Assembly: GCF_018390575.1 (NCBI RefSeq)
Contig: NZ_JAHBCJ010000007.1
Coordinates: forward strand, 1 to 64,000
Direction of reading: 5' to 3'
Length of the DNA stretch: 64,000 nucleotides
Source of the DNA: Bhargavaea massiliensis
GTDB lineage: Bacteria > Bacillota > Bacilli > Bacillales_A > Planococcaceae
The notes under the pieces were generated by a model. The model saw only the letters and a program-made list of their open reading frames with translations. It did no database searches and had not been told where the DNA came from. Position 1 is the first letter of the stretch. Every line of letters starts with the position of its first letter. Below, piece by piece: positions 43,970-52,800 of this stretch. Both the position numbers and the translations under genes were made by a program.

Positions 43970-45898
43970 CTATAGAAGGTGCATCGCTGCTTCCGCTTCG
44001 TGCCAGGGAACGGAATAGCCTTTGCCTTTGGCGCAGAAGATCGATGATGAGGAATAGTCAGGGTCGGCATCTTTGTCATAGCCGAACCGTGCCTTCACTT
44101 CCTCGGGATTGTGGCAAGTTTCGTAGCCGCCGGGACGAAGTGAAATCGCGCCTTTACCGTTGGTAAAAGAAGCGAAGGCAGCAGGATAATCCATGAATGT
44201 GGAGACCGGGACGCGCGCATCGATCCTGGTGGCATCTCCGTCAGTTTCGGGATCCCCGAACTGTCCATGTGCTTTCCGGATGTCATTCAGCACACGGCCC
44301 ATCAATTCGGTCGCTACTTTGATCTTCACATCGTACACCGGTTCGAGCAGGACATTTTCCGCTTTCTCGAGACCTTGCCGGAGGGCGCGGAGGGTTGCTT
44401 CCCTGAAGTCTCCGCCGGAAGTGTGTTCATTGTGCGCACGGCCTGCAATGAGGCTGATTGCCAAGTCCGTAAGCGTTGATCCCGTGAGCAGGCCGCGGTG
44501 GGGCTTCTCGGTGAGCACCTGGCCGACGAGGTTCTGGTAGCCCGGGGGAAGGTCATTCGGATGGCAGTCGCTCTTGAATGTAATACCTGATCCACGCTCT
44601 GCCGGGACGATGGACAGATGGACTTCCGCGTAGTGGCGGAGCGGTTCAAAATGTCCATAGCCCCTGACTGCGGAGCGAACCGTTTCCTTGTAGAGGATCG
44701 ACGGCTCGCCGAATGTGATGTCCTCTCCGAACCGGTCAGACACGACTTCTTTCAGTACGTCCAGTTGGATCAGACCCATGACACGGACGCGAATCTCCCT
44801 GGCATGCTCATCCCATGTGACGGAAAGGGAAGGGTCTTCTGCATCCAGCTGCATGAAATGGGCCAGCATGTCTTTCGGGTGGACCGATTTACTAAAGCGG
44901 ACAGCGGCCGAAAGGGAAGGGGTGAGTGAAAAGGCGGCCCGTCTTGTTTCCGCTCCCAGGGGCTCGCCGGCCTCGACGCCTGAAAGCCCCATGACCGCCA
45001 CCAGTTCTCCAGAGTTCGCCGTGTCTTGGACGGTGTACTTGCGGCCGCTGTACTTCCTGATCTGAGTAGTTTTTTGGAGTTCGCCCGCAATCCGGATTTC
45101 ATCCCGGACCGAAAGCCTTCCGCCGGTTATCTTCAGGAAGGTGATGCGCTGGCCGCCTTCGTCATGGCGGATTTTATAGACCCGGCCTGCAAACGGCCCG
45201 TCCGCATCAGGGCTGTTTCGGCCGGACAGCCGGTCAAGCCAATTGAAGAATTCGGTGATGCCGATGTCTTTCAAAGCCGAGCCGCTTCCTGCAGGGAAGA
45301 CCAGCCCAGATTCCGTCATGCGGCGCATGGCGCAGATCCACACATCCTCATCGAAGCCTTCCTCGAGGTAATGCCCAAGAAGCGTTTCATCCCGTTCCGC
45401 CAGCCATTCGATGACATCAGGGGTCAGCCCGTCATTCAAGAGGACCACGTTTTCCGACAGGGACTTCCGGATCTCGGTCAGGGTCGCCTCGCGCTCCGCG
45501 CCATCCCGGTCGATTTTGTTGAGGAAGATGAATGTCGGGACGCGGTGCTTCCGGAGCAGGTCCCAAACTGTCTCGGTATGGCCCTCGACGCCATCCGCCG
45601 CGCTGACCACGAGGATGGCCGCATCCATCACACGGATTGCCCGCTCCATTTCCGGGGAGAAATCTACGTGGCCGGGTGTGTCGATCAGCGTGTATTCGGT
45701 CCCGTTATGGCGGAACACGGCCTGGTCGGCGAATACGGTGATGCCTCGGTTTTTCTCGATGGCATGGCTGTCGAGGAAGGCATCTTTGTGGTCCACCCGT
45801 CCACGGGTCCGGATGGCTTCCATATGATAGAGCAATTGCTCGGAGAATGTTGTTTTTCCGGCATCCACATGGGCGAGAATGCCGATTGTCATGTACAT
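43970..45898 (-). CDS. TetM/EF-G-like translational GTPase (ribosomal protection type)
   Basis: EF-G-related GTPase of about 642 residues resembling tetracycline ribosomal protection proteins. The G domain has AHVDAGKTTF (G1), RGITV (G2), DTPGHVDF (G3) and NKID (G4), followed by EF-G domains II to V; the C-terminal part includes YGHFEPLRHYAEVHL (domain IV start) and ends in a short aromatic-poor tail. The ATG at 45898 is best spaced from AGAAGGA; codons at 45904 and 45892 are alternatives. It stands between the gltS remnant and the MurNAc cluster. Whether it gives tetracycline resistance or has a housekeeping role cannot be decided here; chromosomal homologs in soil Bacillales are often of unknown phenotype. 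Confidence 0.83.
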   Translation of the reverse strand: MYMTIGILAHVDAGKTTFSEQLLYHMEAIRTRGRVDHKDAFLDSHAIEKNRGITVFADQAVFRHNGTEYTLIDTPGHVDFSPEMERAIRVMDAAILVVSAADGVEGHTETVWDLLRKHRVPTFIFLNKIDRDGAEREATLTEIRKSLSENVVLLNDGLTPDVIEWLAERDETLLGHYLEEGFDEDVWICAMRRMTESGLVFPAGSGSALKDIGITEFFNWLDRLSGRNSPDADGPFAGRVYKIRHDEGGQRITFLKITGGRLSVRDEIRIAGELQKTTQIRKYSGRKYTVQDTANSGELVAVMGLSGVEAGEPLGAETRRAAFSLTPSLSAAVRFSKSVHPKDMLAHFMQLDAEDPSLSVTWDEHAREIRVRVMGLIQLDVLKEVVSDRFGEDITFGEPSILYKETVRSAVRGYGHFEPLRHYAEVHLSIVPAERGSGITFKSDCHPNDLPPGYQNLVGQVLTEKPHRGLLTGSTLTDLAISLIAGRAHNEHTSGGDFREATLRALRQGLEKAENVLLEPVYDVKIKVATELMGRVLNDIRKAHGQFGDPETDGDATRIDARVPVSTFMDYPAAFASFTNGKGAISLRPGGYETCHNPEEVKARFGYDKDADPDYSSSSIFCAKGKGYSVPWHEAEAAMHLL

Positions 45899-45950
45899 GT
45901 CCATTCCTTCTTCCTGGCCGGATTCTGCTCAATAGTATAGCAGAATCGTG

Positions 45951-47030
45951 TTAGCCTTGCGGTACGTCTGCCATTCGGATGCGGAATACATCCCCGCCTT
46001 TGACGTGCCGGAGCACCGGCATGTCTTCCTCGATCACGCGGCCGATGACATTCACTTTTTCATCCGCGGGCAGATCCCGCTTCATGATCTGTAACTCCCC
46101 CTGATAGCGTCCGTACAGGGAATTATCGATAGTGACTGAACCGACAGGCCGTGTTGCCGTGTTGGCAGGCGTGATCGGTCGATCGCCGACATTTGTGTTC
46201 ATGCGGGACTCTGCAGAGCGAATTACATCCCGGGCGGCATCCAGCCGGTTTGTATGGTCGGTTCCGGGCAGGGCGGCTGCTGCATCTGGGAAAGCCGGTA
46301 TGGCATTGAGAAGGAATACACCCTCCGCATGGCTGCTGAACTGTTCAAGCGAGCGTTCACTCAATGATGGGTCGCCGATATAGATGTGGTCCACGCATCC
46401 GCTGTCCAGAAGGTCAAGATAGGCGGAAAAGGACGTACGGTCCCTGTGGTCTTCGAGGGTCGGGAGCCCTTTGAATAGAGGACCCCGCCGCTCACCGTCC
46501 CCGGGAACGAATGCCATGACTTTCAGGCCTTCGCTTTGCAGCCAGCTGTTCCGCATCTGGAAATCCTCCACACCGAGTCCGGTTTCAGGCCTCGGATAGA
46601 AGTTATGCCATGCTTCAGCCGCAGAAAGACGGAGGCCGCATTTCTTCAGTTTGCGGATCGTTTTTGCCGTCAGCGTACTGGCATTCAGGGCGACCGTCAT
46701 CCGCTGTGACAGGGCGGCCGTTTCTTCTTCGCTGATTCCGTAGTCCACCCGCAGTCCGGTCACTCCCCAGTCAAGCAGGCGGTCAGCCGTCCTGAAGGTG
46801 AGACCGAGATGGCCGAGTGAAGCCGGAGAGATGTCTGCAGTCAGCTCCATTCCATAGGTTGCGGCGAGGTTGCCGAGCGTCCGGAGCCGTCCGGCGTATT
46901 GCCCCGGGTCCTCCTCCGGGATATGGAGAGAAGTGAAGATGCCACGGAAACCGGCGGCCCGTATCTTTCGGATATACGCTTCCTGCTTTTCAGCAGACGG
47001 TTCGTTCAGATAAACAGAGATTCCTAGCAT
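45951..47030 (-). CDS. mupG: 6-phospho-N-acetylmuramidase MupG (DUF871 family)
   Basis: TIM-barrel hydrolase of 359 residues, formerly DUF871, that in relatives splits MurNAc 6-phosphate-GlcNAc taken up by the PTS. It begins MLGISVYLNEPSAEKQEAY, has GIFTSLHIPEEDP and VTGLRVDYG in the barrel, and NFYPRPETGLG near the middle, all family-like, plus a small C-terminal beta domain. It is the last gene of the mur cluster, after murP. In Staphylococcus aureus the mupG-murQ-murP-murR cluster has the same content, which supports cell-wall disaccharide recycling. Confidence 0.87.
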   Translation of the reverse strand: MLGISVYLNEPSAEKQEAYIRKIRAAGFRGIFTSLHIPEEDPGQYAGRLRTLGNLAATYGMELTADISPASLGHLGLTFRTADRLLDWGVTGLRVDYGISEEETAALSQRMTVALNASTLTAKTIRKLKKCGLRLSAAEAWHNFYPRPETGLGVEDFQMRNSWLQSEGLKVMAFVPGDGERRGPLFKGLPTLEDHRDRTSFSAYLDLLDSGCVDHIYIGDPSLSERSLEQFSSHAEGVFLLNAIPAFPDAAAALPGTDHTNRLDAARDVIRSAESRMNTNVGDRPITPANTATRPVGSVTIDNSLYGRYQGELQIMKRDLPADEKVNVIGRVIEEDMPVLRHVKGGDVFRIRMADVPQG

Positions 47031-47126
47031 AAACAGGTTCCTTTCTATGTGGAACTTAAGAAGACAAAAGCAGGGGGAGAGGCCCTATGGCGGACGTTCT
47101 CCTCCTGCTTCTATAAGGGACTATGA

Positions 47127-48494
47127 TCAGAAGCCTTCGTCCATTTCCTTCTTGAAGCCAAAGAAATACGTGAAAATGAATCCGGCCGTATAAGTGATGA
47201 CAAGTCCGAAGAAATACATCAGATACTTGTTTTCCACGATCAGCGGAATGAGGGACAGTCCCGACACCCCGATGCCGCTCGCCGCCGTATGCATGATTGC
47301 CTGGTAGGCGCCGCCGACGGCAGCGCCCATGCAGGCGGTGATGAACGGCCGGCCGAGCGGGAGCGTCACCCCGTACAAGAGCGGTTCCCCGATGCCGAGG
47401 AAGCCTGCCGGAAGGCCGCCCTTGATGACATTCTTCAGGCGCTGGTTCCGGGACTTCACGAAAATGGCGATTGATGCTCCGACCTGGCCGGCCCCGGCCA
47501 TGGCCAGGATCGGGAGGAGTGACGTTGCATTCATGGAGTTGATCAGTTCCATATGGATTGGAGTAAGTCCGTGGTGAAGCCCGAGCATGACGAGCGGCAG
47601 GAAGAATCCGGCAAGCAGTCCTCCCGCAACGGGACCGCCGACTTCCAGGACGGCATGGATGCCGCTTGTGATGCCGTCAGACAAGACGCCCGCGGCCGGC
47701 ATGACGGCCACAATCGTCAGCAGCCCGACGGATAAAACCGTGAGGAGCGGCGTAACGATGATGTCCACGGCATTTGGTATGAACCGTCTGTAAAAGCGTT
47801 CAAAGACGACCATCAGCCAGGCGGCGAACATGGCTCCGAACAAGCCGCCGCGTCCGGGAAGCAAGTTTTCCCCGAACAGGACAATGTCCGCAAGGCCCGG
47901 GTGAATGGTAATAATACCCGCAATGGCCCCGAGGACCGGGGTTCCCCCGAACTCCTTCGCGGTGTTCCAGCCGACGACAATCGCCAGGTAACCGAAGATG
48001 CTCCCGCCGAGGAGAGTGAGGATCTGAATCCACGTCTCTGTTTCAGACACTCCTGCGTTCTTCGCGAAACCGGCAATCCCGTTGATGATCCCGGAAGCGA
48101 CCAGCCCCGGAATGAGCGGGATGAAGATGCTTCCGATTTTCCTGAGCAGGTTTTTGACGGGCGTGTTGTTTTTCTTTTTAAGCTCAGCCTTTTTCAGGCT
48201 GACGGTGTCGTCTTCATTGGCATCCACGGTTTCCCCCATCCGTATGCCGGTCATCTTCGTGATGTGGTCGGACACTTTGTTGACGGTGCCCGGGCCGACG
48301 ACGACCTGAAGCGTTTCGTCCTCGATGACCCCCATGACTCCGTCGATGTTTTTCAATGCCTGGATATCTGCTTTGCTGTCATTTTTCAGATCCAGCCGGA
48401 CACGGGTCATGCAGTGGGTGAAGGAGCGAATGTTGTCCCCGCCGCCAATATGGTCCAGGATCCCCCTTGCGAGCTTTTCTTCTTTTTTCATCAT
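47127..48494 (-). CDS. murP: PTS MurNAc-type EIIBC component MurP
   Basis: Phosphotransferase permease of 455 residues that imports and phosphorylates MurNAc or MurNAc-GlcNAc. The N-terminal EIIB domain has the phosphorylated Cys28 in FTHCMTRVRLDL; after a linker the EIIC domain carries about ten membrane segments with GLHHGLTPIHMELINS and a GEPLLYGVTLPL motif. There is no EIIA domain, as in MurP, so it borrows one from another system. RBS GGAGGGGA lies before the ATG. It follows murQ by 12 bp and precedes mupG. Confidence 0.9.
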   Translation of the reverse strand: MMKKEEKLARGILDHIGGGDNIRSFTHCMTRVRLDLKNDSKADIQALKNIDGVMGVIEDETLQVVVGPGTVNKVSDHITKMTGIRMGETVDANEDDTVSLKKAELKKKNNTPVKNLLRKIGSIFIPLIPGLVASGIINGIAGFAKNAGVSETETWIQILTLLGGSIFGYLAIVVGWNTAKEFGGTPVLGAIAGIITIHPGLADIVLFGENLLPGRGGLFGAMFAAWLMVVFERFYRRFIPNAVDIIVTPLLTVLSVGLLTIVAVMPAAGVLSDGITSGIHAVLEVGGPVAGGLLAGFFLPLVMLGLHHGLTPIHMELINSMNATSLLPILAMAGAGQVGASIAIFVKSRNQRLKNVIKGGLPAGFLGIGEPLLYGVTLPLGRPFITACMGAAVGGAYQAIMHTAASGIGVSGLSLIPLIVENKYLMYFFGLVITYTAGFIFTYFFGFKKEMDEGF

Positions 48495-48506
48495 TTCCCC
48501 TCCAGA

Positions 48507-49394
48507 TTATCTCTGAGTTTCCCTGATAAACCCCTTCGCTTCCTTTAGCCGTGCATGTGCTTCCTCGAGCGTGCAGCCGAGGAGCAGCATGACGATGGCC
48601 GGCTTCACCTGCTCACCGGCTTTTTGGTAGGCTTCCTCCGCCGTTTCAAAGTCCACGCCGGCTGCTTCCATGATGATGTGTTTGGCACGTTTGACGAGCT
48701 TTTCATTGGTGGGCTGCACGTCGACCATCAGGTTTCCGTAAACTTTTCCGATTCCCGTCATCGCGATGGTGGAAATCATGTTCAGCACCAGCTTCTGGGC
48801 AGTGCCGGCTTTGAGACGGGTCGAGCCGGTGATGACTTCTGGCCCGGTCACGACTTCGATGGCCACGTCGGCGACGCGTCCGATTTGGGAGCCGCTGTTG
48901 TTGCTGAGTGCCACGGTTTTCGCACCCGATTCCTTTGCCCGGTTCAGCACGCCGATAACGTAAGGCGTGCGGCCGCTTGCGGCGATTCCGACGACGACAT
49001 CATCCCGGCCTACGGATAGGGAGGCGATGTCTTCGGCGCCCTGTTCCGCGTCGTCTTCGGCCCCTTCGATGGCCGTCGTGATCGCCTGTTCACCGCCGGC
49101 GATCAGACCGCGGACCATGCCCGGTTCCACACCGAAAGTCGGCGGGCACTCGGAAGCATCGAGAATGCCGAGCCTGCCGCTTGTCCCGGCACCGGCATAA
49201 ATCAGGCGGCCGCCTTTTTGGAATGCTTGGATCACGAGGCTGACAGCGTTTTCAATTGAATCGATCTCTTTCCGGATGGCTTCCGGAATCCCGGCATCCT
49301 CTTCGACCATGAGCAGCAGGCGCTCCCTGACCGGAAGTGTATCGATGTTCATGCTCCTCGGATTTCTTGATTCTGTCGTGAGTTTTTCCAGCAT
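48507..49394 (-). CDS. murQ: N-acetylmuramic acid 6-phosphate etherase MurQ
   Basis: Lyase that cleaves the lactyl ether of MurNAc-6-phosphate to give GlcNAc-6-phosphate and lactate. The SIS domain has GAGTSGRLGILDASECPPTFG (written here in parts: AGTSGRLG and SECPPTFG), EDDAEQG with the catalytic acid, and NMISTIAM. The ATG at 49394 (protein begins MLEKLTTESRN, like other MurQ) gives 295 residues and has AGGTGAAG upstream; an in-frame ATG at 49427 lies in the probable operator. It is the first structural gene, with its own promoter after murR. Confidence 0.93.
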   Translation of the reverse strand: MLEKLTTESRNPRSMNIDTLPVRERLLLMVEEDAGIPEAIRKEIDSIENAVSLVIQAFQKGGRLIYAGAGTSGRLGILDASECPPTFGVEPGMVRGLIAGGEQAITTAIEGAEDDAEQGAEDIASLSVGRDDVVVGIAASGRTPYVIGVLNRAKESGAKTVALSNNSGSQIGRVADVAIEVVTGPEVITGSTRLKAGTAQKLVLNMISTIAMTGIGKVYGNLMVDVQPTNEKLVKRAKHIIMEAAGVDFETAEEAYQKAGEQVKPAIVMLLLGCTLEEAHARLKEAKGFIRETQR

Positions 49395-49410
49395 GTCTTC
49401 ACCTACTGTT

Positions 49411-49427
49411 ATGAAATTATGTTTCAT
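49411..49427 (-). promoter_or_regulatory. Putative MurR operator
   Basis: A perfect inverted repeat ATGAAA-N5-TTTCAT sits just downstream of the murQ -10 box, 17 bp before the murQ start. Palindromes of this type and place are typical operators for RpiR/MurR-family repressors. Confidence 0.55.
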
Positions 49428-49433
49428 GAATTC

Positions 49434-49461
49434 ATTCTATTAAAAAGAAATTAATTGTCAA
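49434..49461 (-). promoter_or_regulatory. murQ-murP-mupG promoter
   Basis: On the minus strand TTGACA (49456-49461) and TAGAAT (49434-49439) are separated by 16 bp in AT-rich sequence between murR and murQ, directly before the inverted repeat. Confidence 0.75.
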
Positions 49462-49535
49462 TATGGAGAATATTTTTTCTTCATCTGTCGAAAAAACCGG
49501 CAGGAAAGGCCTGATCGCCAATTCCTTGCCGGTGA

Positions 49536-50384
49536 TTATCTGCGTAGGCGGAGGACTTCGTTCCGGGCCTCGTGATACTGATCGATGACGGATTCGCCGA
49601 TTGCGTGAAAAAGGCTGAGATAGAGGGCGTCGATAATGGTCAGCTGGGTCATCCGGGAGGAGATGCTGCCGATCCGGTGGTCCTGCTCCACGACCGGCGT
49701 GCACAGCCGGATATCCGCCTCTCTATAGAGAGGGGACTTGTCCAGGTTGGTGATGGCAATGACTGTGGCCCCTTTGGATTGCGCGAAGCGCGCAAGCTCC
49801 AGCACGTCTTTGGTTTTTCCGGAGTTGCTGATTGCGAAAAACACGGAGCGCCCGTCCAGGTAGGGAATTGCGGACAGCATGAAGTGAAAGTCATGATGGC
49901 TCTGGCAAGAGTAACCGAGCTTCGTGAACTTATAATAGGCGTCCGTTGCGGCCGTTGCCGAACCGCCCACGCCGTAGAACAGGAGCCGGCCCGCGTCTTT
50001 CAGGATGCTGACGGCTTTTTCGAATTCTTTGCGGTCGAGGGACGAAGGGATGGCCTCGATGGCCGACTTGTTGACGTGGGTGACCTTCCGGAACAGATCG
50101 TACGGCGTGTCCTGATGATGCAGTATATCGAAATCCGTCAAATTCATGCCGGTAAGCGTCAGGTCCTTGACGAGTTCCAGCTTGAAGGACTTGAAACTGC
50201 CGATGCCGATTGATTTACAGAAGCGGACGACACTTGATTCGCTGACTCCGCTGTTTTTGGACAGGTCCCGTGTCGTCATGTTGGGCACCAGGTCGGGATG
50301 CTTCAGGATGTACTCCCCGATGGCCCGCTCGGCGTCTGACAAACTGGTGAGGCTTTGTTCGATACGGTTAAGAAGTGAGCTCAT
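49536..50384 (-). CDS. murR: MurR/RpiR family transcriptional regulator
   Basis: Sugar-phosphate-responsive regulator of 282 residues. An N-terminal HTH_6 winged helix (TTRDLSKNSGVSESSVVRFCKSIG, about 36-59) precedes a C-terminal SIS domain (GVGGSATAATDAYYKF, AISNSGKTKDVLEL). RBS GGAAGGA lies before the ATG. It is placed upstream of murQ in the same direction and most likely controls the cluster through the palindrome at the murQ promoter, with MurNAc-6-phosphate as probable effector by analogy. Confidence 0.88.
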   Translation of the reverse strand: MSSLLNRIEQSLTSLSDAERAIGEYILKHPDLVPNMTTRDLSKNSGVSESSVVRFCKSIGIGSFKSFKLELVKDLTLTGMNLTDFDILHHQDTPYDLFRKVTHVNKSAIEAIPSSLDRKEFEKAVSILKDAGRLLFYGVGGSATAATDAYYKFTKLGYSCQSHHDFHFMLSAIPYLDGRSVFFAISNSGKTKDVLELARFAQSKGATVIAITNLDKSPLYREADIRLCTPVVEQDHRIGSISSRMTQLTIIDALYLSLFHAIGESVIDQYHEARNEVLRLRR

Positions 50385-50516
50385 GGTCAGGTCCTTCCTT
50401 GTGCTGGGATGGTCTGCCAGCCGGATATGGCTGGCCGGCGTGATTGCGTCCAGTATATCAGACAGCGGGCAACCCGCCTCTGGTAAAATGAATGAGGAAG
50501 CGGAGAGCCTCCAAGG

Positions 50517-50660
50517 TTTGTATGCGAATCCCGGAATTTGCGTGCGAAAAGTGGAAGGCTTTCCGTGTTTGCGTACGAATTATAGAAGTTCGCGTGTGAA
50601 AGTGGAGCGCTGTCCGTGTTCGCTTACGAATCCCAGAAGTTTGCGTGCGAAAAGTGGAAG
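50517..50660. repeat. Composite short repeats between murR and the RluA gene
   Basis: Two motifs alternate three times: a 20- to 21-bp unit like TTTGCGTACGAATCCCAGAAG (50517, 50568, 50619) and a 30- to 31-bp unit starting TTTGCGTGCGAAAAGTGGAAG (50537, 50589, 50640). The overall period is about 51-52 bp. All units begin TTYGCGTRYGAA or close. It lies in the divergent spacer between murR and the pseudouridine synthase gene and codes for nothing supported. CACTTTYG-like strings on the opposite strand recall the 21-bp family, but the relation is uncertain. Confidence 0.85.
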
Positions 50661-50715
50661 AGGGCTGATCCTCACGATAATTCCTCTCAGATCAATTTAA
50701 AAGGAGCTGACGATA

Positions 50716-51393
50716 ATGAATATCCCAATACTTTTTGAAGACAATCATCTGCTGATCGTGGAAAAGCCGGTGAACATGCCCGTCCAGGAGGACCGGACGG
50801 GAGACAAGGACCTGTTGACGGCCCTGAAGGAAATGATCAAGGACCGCGACAACAAGCCCGGCAATGTTTACCTCGGCCTTGTCCACCGGCTGGACAGGCC
50901 TGTCGGAGGGTCGATCGTCTTCGCAAAAACATCCAAGGCGGCATCGCGCCTGTCTGATGCACTCCGTCGCCGTGACATGGACCGGGAGTATATCGCGGTT
51001 GTCCGCGGCACTCCTCAAAAAGAAAAGGGCCGCCTTGAGCATCATTTGCTCAAGGATAAAAAAGAGAACAAGGTGTCTGTTGTGAAACCAGGTGTGAAAG
51101 ACGCAAAAAAAGCGGTGCTGGACTACGAAGTTCTCGGACGGAAGGGGGACCTGACCCTTGTCTCCGTGCGTTTGGAGACCGGCCGCCCCCACCAGATCCG
51201 CGTCCAGCTGTCTTCGGTCGGCTGTCCGCTCTACGGAGACCAGAAATACGGGGCTTCCGTCAACCGCCCTGGACAGCAAATCGCACTTTGGTCAAAGGCT
51301 CTTGCCTTTACCCATCCTGTGAAAAAGGAGCCGCTGTTTGTCACGAGTCTGCCGCCGGAAACGGAGCCGTGGAGCTACTGGGAACTTTCCTGA
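50716..51393 (+). CDS. RluA-family RNA pseudouridine synthase
   Basis: Pseudouridine synthase of 225 residues with the RluA catalytic motif VHRLDRPVGGSIVFAKT (Asp in HRLD), then RPHQIRVQL and a C-terminal LWSKALAFTHP. It lacks an S4 RNA-binding domain at the front, so it is shorter than RluD-type enzymes. AAAGGAG precedes the ATG. The exact tRNA or rRNA target is unknown. Confidence 0.88.
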   Translation: MNIPILFEDNHLLIVEKPVNMPVQEDRTGDKDLLTALKEMIKDRDNKPGNVYLGLVHRLDRPVGGSIVFAKTSKAASRLSDALRRRDMDREYIAVVRGTPQKEKGRLEHHLLKDKKENKVSVVKPGVKDAKKAVLDYEVLGRKGDLTLVSVRLETGRPHQIRVQLSSVGCPLYGDQKYGASVNRPGQQIALWSKALAFTHPVKKEPLFVTSLPPETEPWSYWELS

Positions 51394-51510
51394 ATCGGAA
51401 GGAAGTACATCCGAGCCGTCAGTCTTTTTCGGAGCGGCGCCGTCAAAGTGGCAGAGCGCTATGATGTCCGGCTATGATAGGAAGAACCGGATTTAAAGGG
51501 GAAAACTTCA

Positions 51511-52683
51511 ATGAAGAAAAACATCATGCTTACGACGGTGCTCATCAACCTGTTCATCGCCTTTATGGGCATCGGACTGGTCATTCCGGTGCTGCCCGCC
51601 CTGATCAACGAGCTGGGCCTGAGCGGATCGGCCGCCGCCAACCTTGTTGCAGCGTTTGCTCTTACCCAACTGATCGTATCACCGATCGCAGGGAAATGGA
51701 CGGACAGATACGGACGCAAGCGGATGATCGTGATCGGTCTGATTTTGTTCAGCTTGTCCGAGCTTCTGTTCGGGCTTGCACAGTCCATCTCGCTTTTGTT
51801 TGTTTCCCGGCTGCTTGGAGGAGTCAGCGCGGCATTCATCATGCCGGCCGTCACGGCATTTATCGCCGATATCACGACGATCGAAGAACGGCCGAAGGCG
51901 CTTGGTTACATGTCTGCCGCCATCTCGACCGGATTCATCGTCGGGCCCGGATTCGGAGGATTCCTGGCTGAAATCGGGACGCGCATCCCCTTCTTCGCCG
52001 CATTCGGCCTGGCATTTATAGCAGCGATGTTCTCCCTGTTCGCGCTCCGAGAGCCTCACCGGCAGGAGACGGAAGCGGAAGAGATGGTGCCCGGTGCGAC
52101 CGGTATCCGCAAAATATTCGCACCTGTATTTTTCATCGCATTCGTCATCATTTTCATCCTGTCATTCGGGCTGGCGGCATTCGAGTCGCTGTTTGCGCTT
52201 TATACCGACCATAAATACGGCTTCACTCCAAAGGACATTGCCATCATGGTCACGGGCGGCGGCATTGTCGGAGCGGTCGCGCAGATCTTCCTGTTCGACC
52301 GGCTGAACAAATGGCTCGGCGAAATCCGGCTGATCCGGTGGTGCCTCATCGTCTCGGCGGTCCTGGTTTACTGTGTGACGCTGGTCAGCTCGTACTTCAT
52401 GATTTTGCTTGTGACGATGACCGTGTTTGTCGGCTTCGACCTCGTGCGGCCGGCAGTCACAACCTATCTGTCGAAAGTGGCAGGGAATGAGCAAGGCTTT
52501 GCCGGCGGCATGAACTCGATGTTTACAAGCCTCGGCAACGTGTTCGGCCCGGTGATCGGGGGCATCCTCTTTGATATTCAGCTGGACTATCCGTTTTACT
52601 TTGCGACTGCCACGCTGGCTGCAGGCGTGATCTTGTCTTATGTCTGGAAGAAACCGAAAATGTTTGCCGCAGGCACGTCTTGA
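51511..52683 (+). CDS. MFS transporter, drug-exporter type
   Basis: Major facilitator of 390 residues with 12 predicted helices. GKWTDRYGRKRMIVIG is the loop 2-3 signature and LGYMSAAISTGFIVGPGFGG is the helix-5 antiporter motif, so a proton-driven exporter of the NorA/Bmr/Blt kind is likely. AAAGGGG precedes the ATG. It is followed by a spacer with the next gene's own promoter. Substrate not predictable. Confidence 0.85.
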   Translation: MKKNIMLTTVLINLFIAFMGIGLVIPVLPALINELGLSGSAAANLVAAFALTQLIVSPIAGKWTDRYGRKRMIVIGLILFSLSELLFGLAQSISLLFVSRLLGGVSAAFIMPAVTAFIADITTIEERPKALGYMSAAISTGFIVGPGFGGFLAEIGTRIPFFAAFGLAFIAAMFSLFALREPHRQETEAEEMVPGATGIRKIFAPVFFIAFVIIFILSFGLAAFESLFALYTDHKYGFTPKDIAIMVTGGGIVGAVAQIFLFDRLNKWLGEIRLIRWCLIVSAVLVYCVTLVSSYFMILLVTMTVFVGFDLVRPAVTTYLSKVAGNEQGFAGGMNSMFTSLGNVFGPVIGGILFDIQLDYPFYFATATLAAGVILSYVWKKPKMFAAGTS

Positions 52684-52709
52684 ACGGGCCTGTTTTTTAT
52701 AAACATAGT

Positions 52710-52738
52710 TTGACATTTTAGGACTTTACAGATAATAT
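52710..52738 (+). promoter_or_regulatory. Promoter of the dicarboxylate/amino acid symporter
   Basis: Consensus TTGACA (52710) and TAATAT (52733) with exactly 17 bp between them. Confidence 0.85.
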
Positions 52739-52741
52739 TGT

Positions 52742-52755
52742 AGAAAGCGCTTTCA
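52742..52755 (+). promoter_or_regulatory. cre site (CcpA) at the symporter promoter
   Basis: AGAAAGCGCTTTCA differs from the perfect cre palindrome TGAAAGCGCTTTCA at the first base only. It starts 4 bp after the -10 hexamer, so it covers the transcription start, and CcpA would repress when preferred sugars are present. Confidence 0.8.
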
Positions 52756-52800
52756 TTAATGTTGTGAAATGAGAATAAACTGGATCAAGGAGGGATCAAT

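Noticed and set aside
45026-45940. 304-codon plus-strand frame antisense to the TetM-like GTPase
   Set aside because: Shadow frame; all GTPase motifs read on the other strand.
50517-50660. Tandem operator set for MurR
   Set aside because: The units are not palindromic, do not resemble the ATGAAA-N5-TTTCAT palindrome at the murQ promoter, and lie on the far side of murR.
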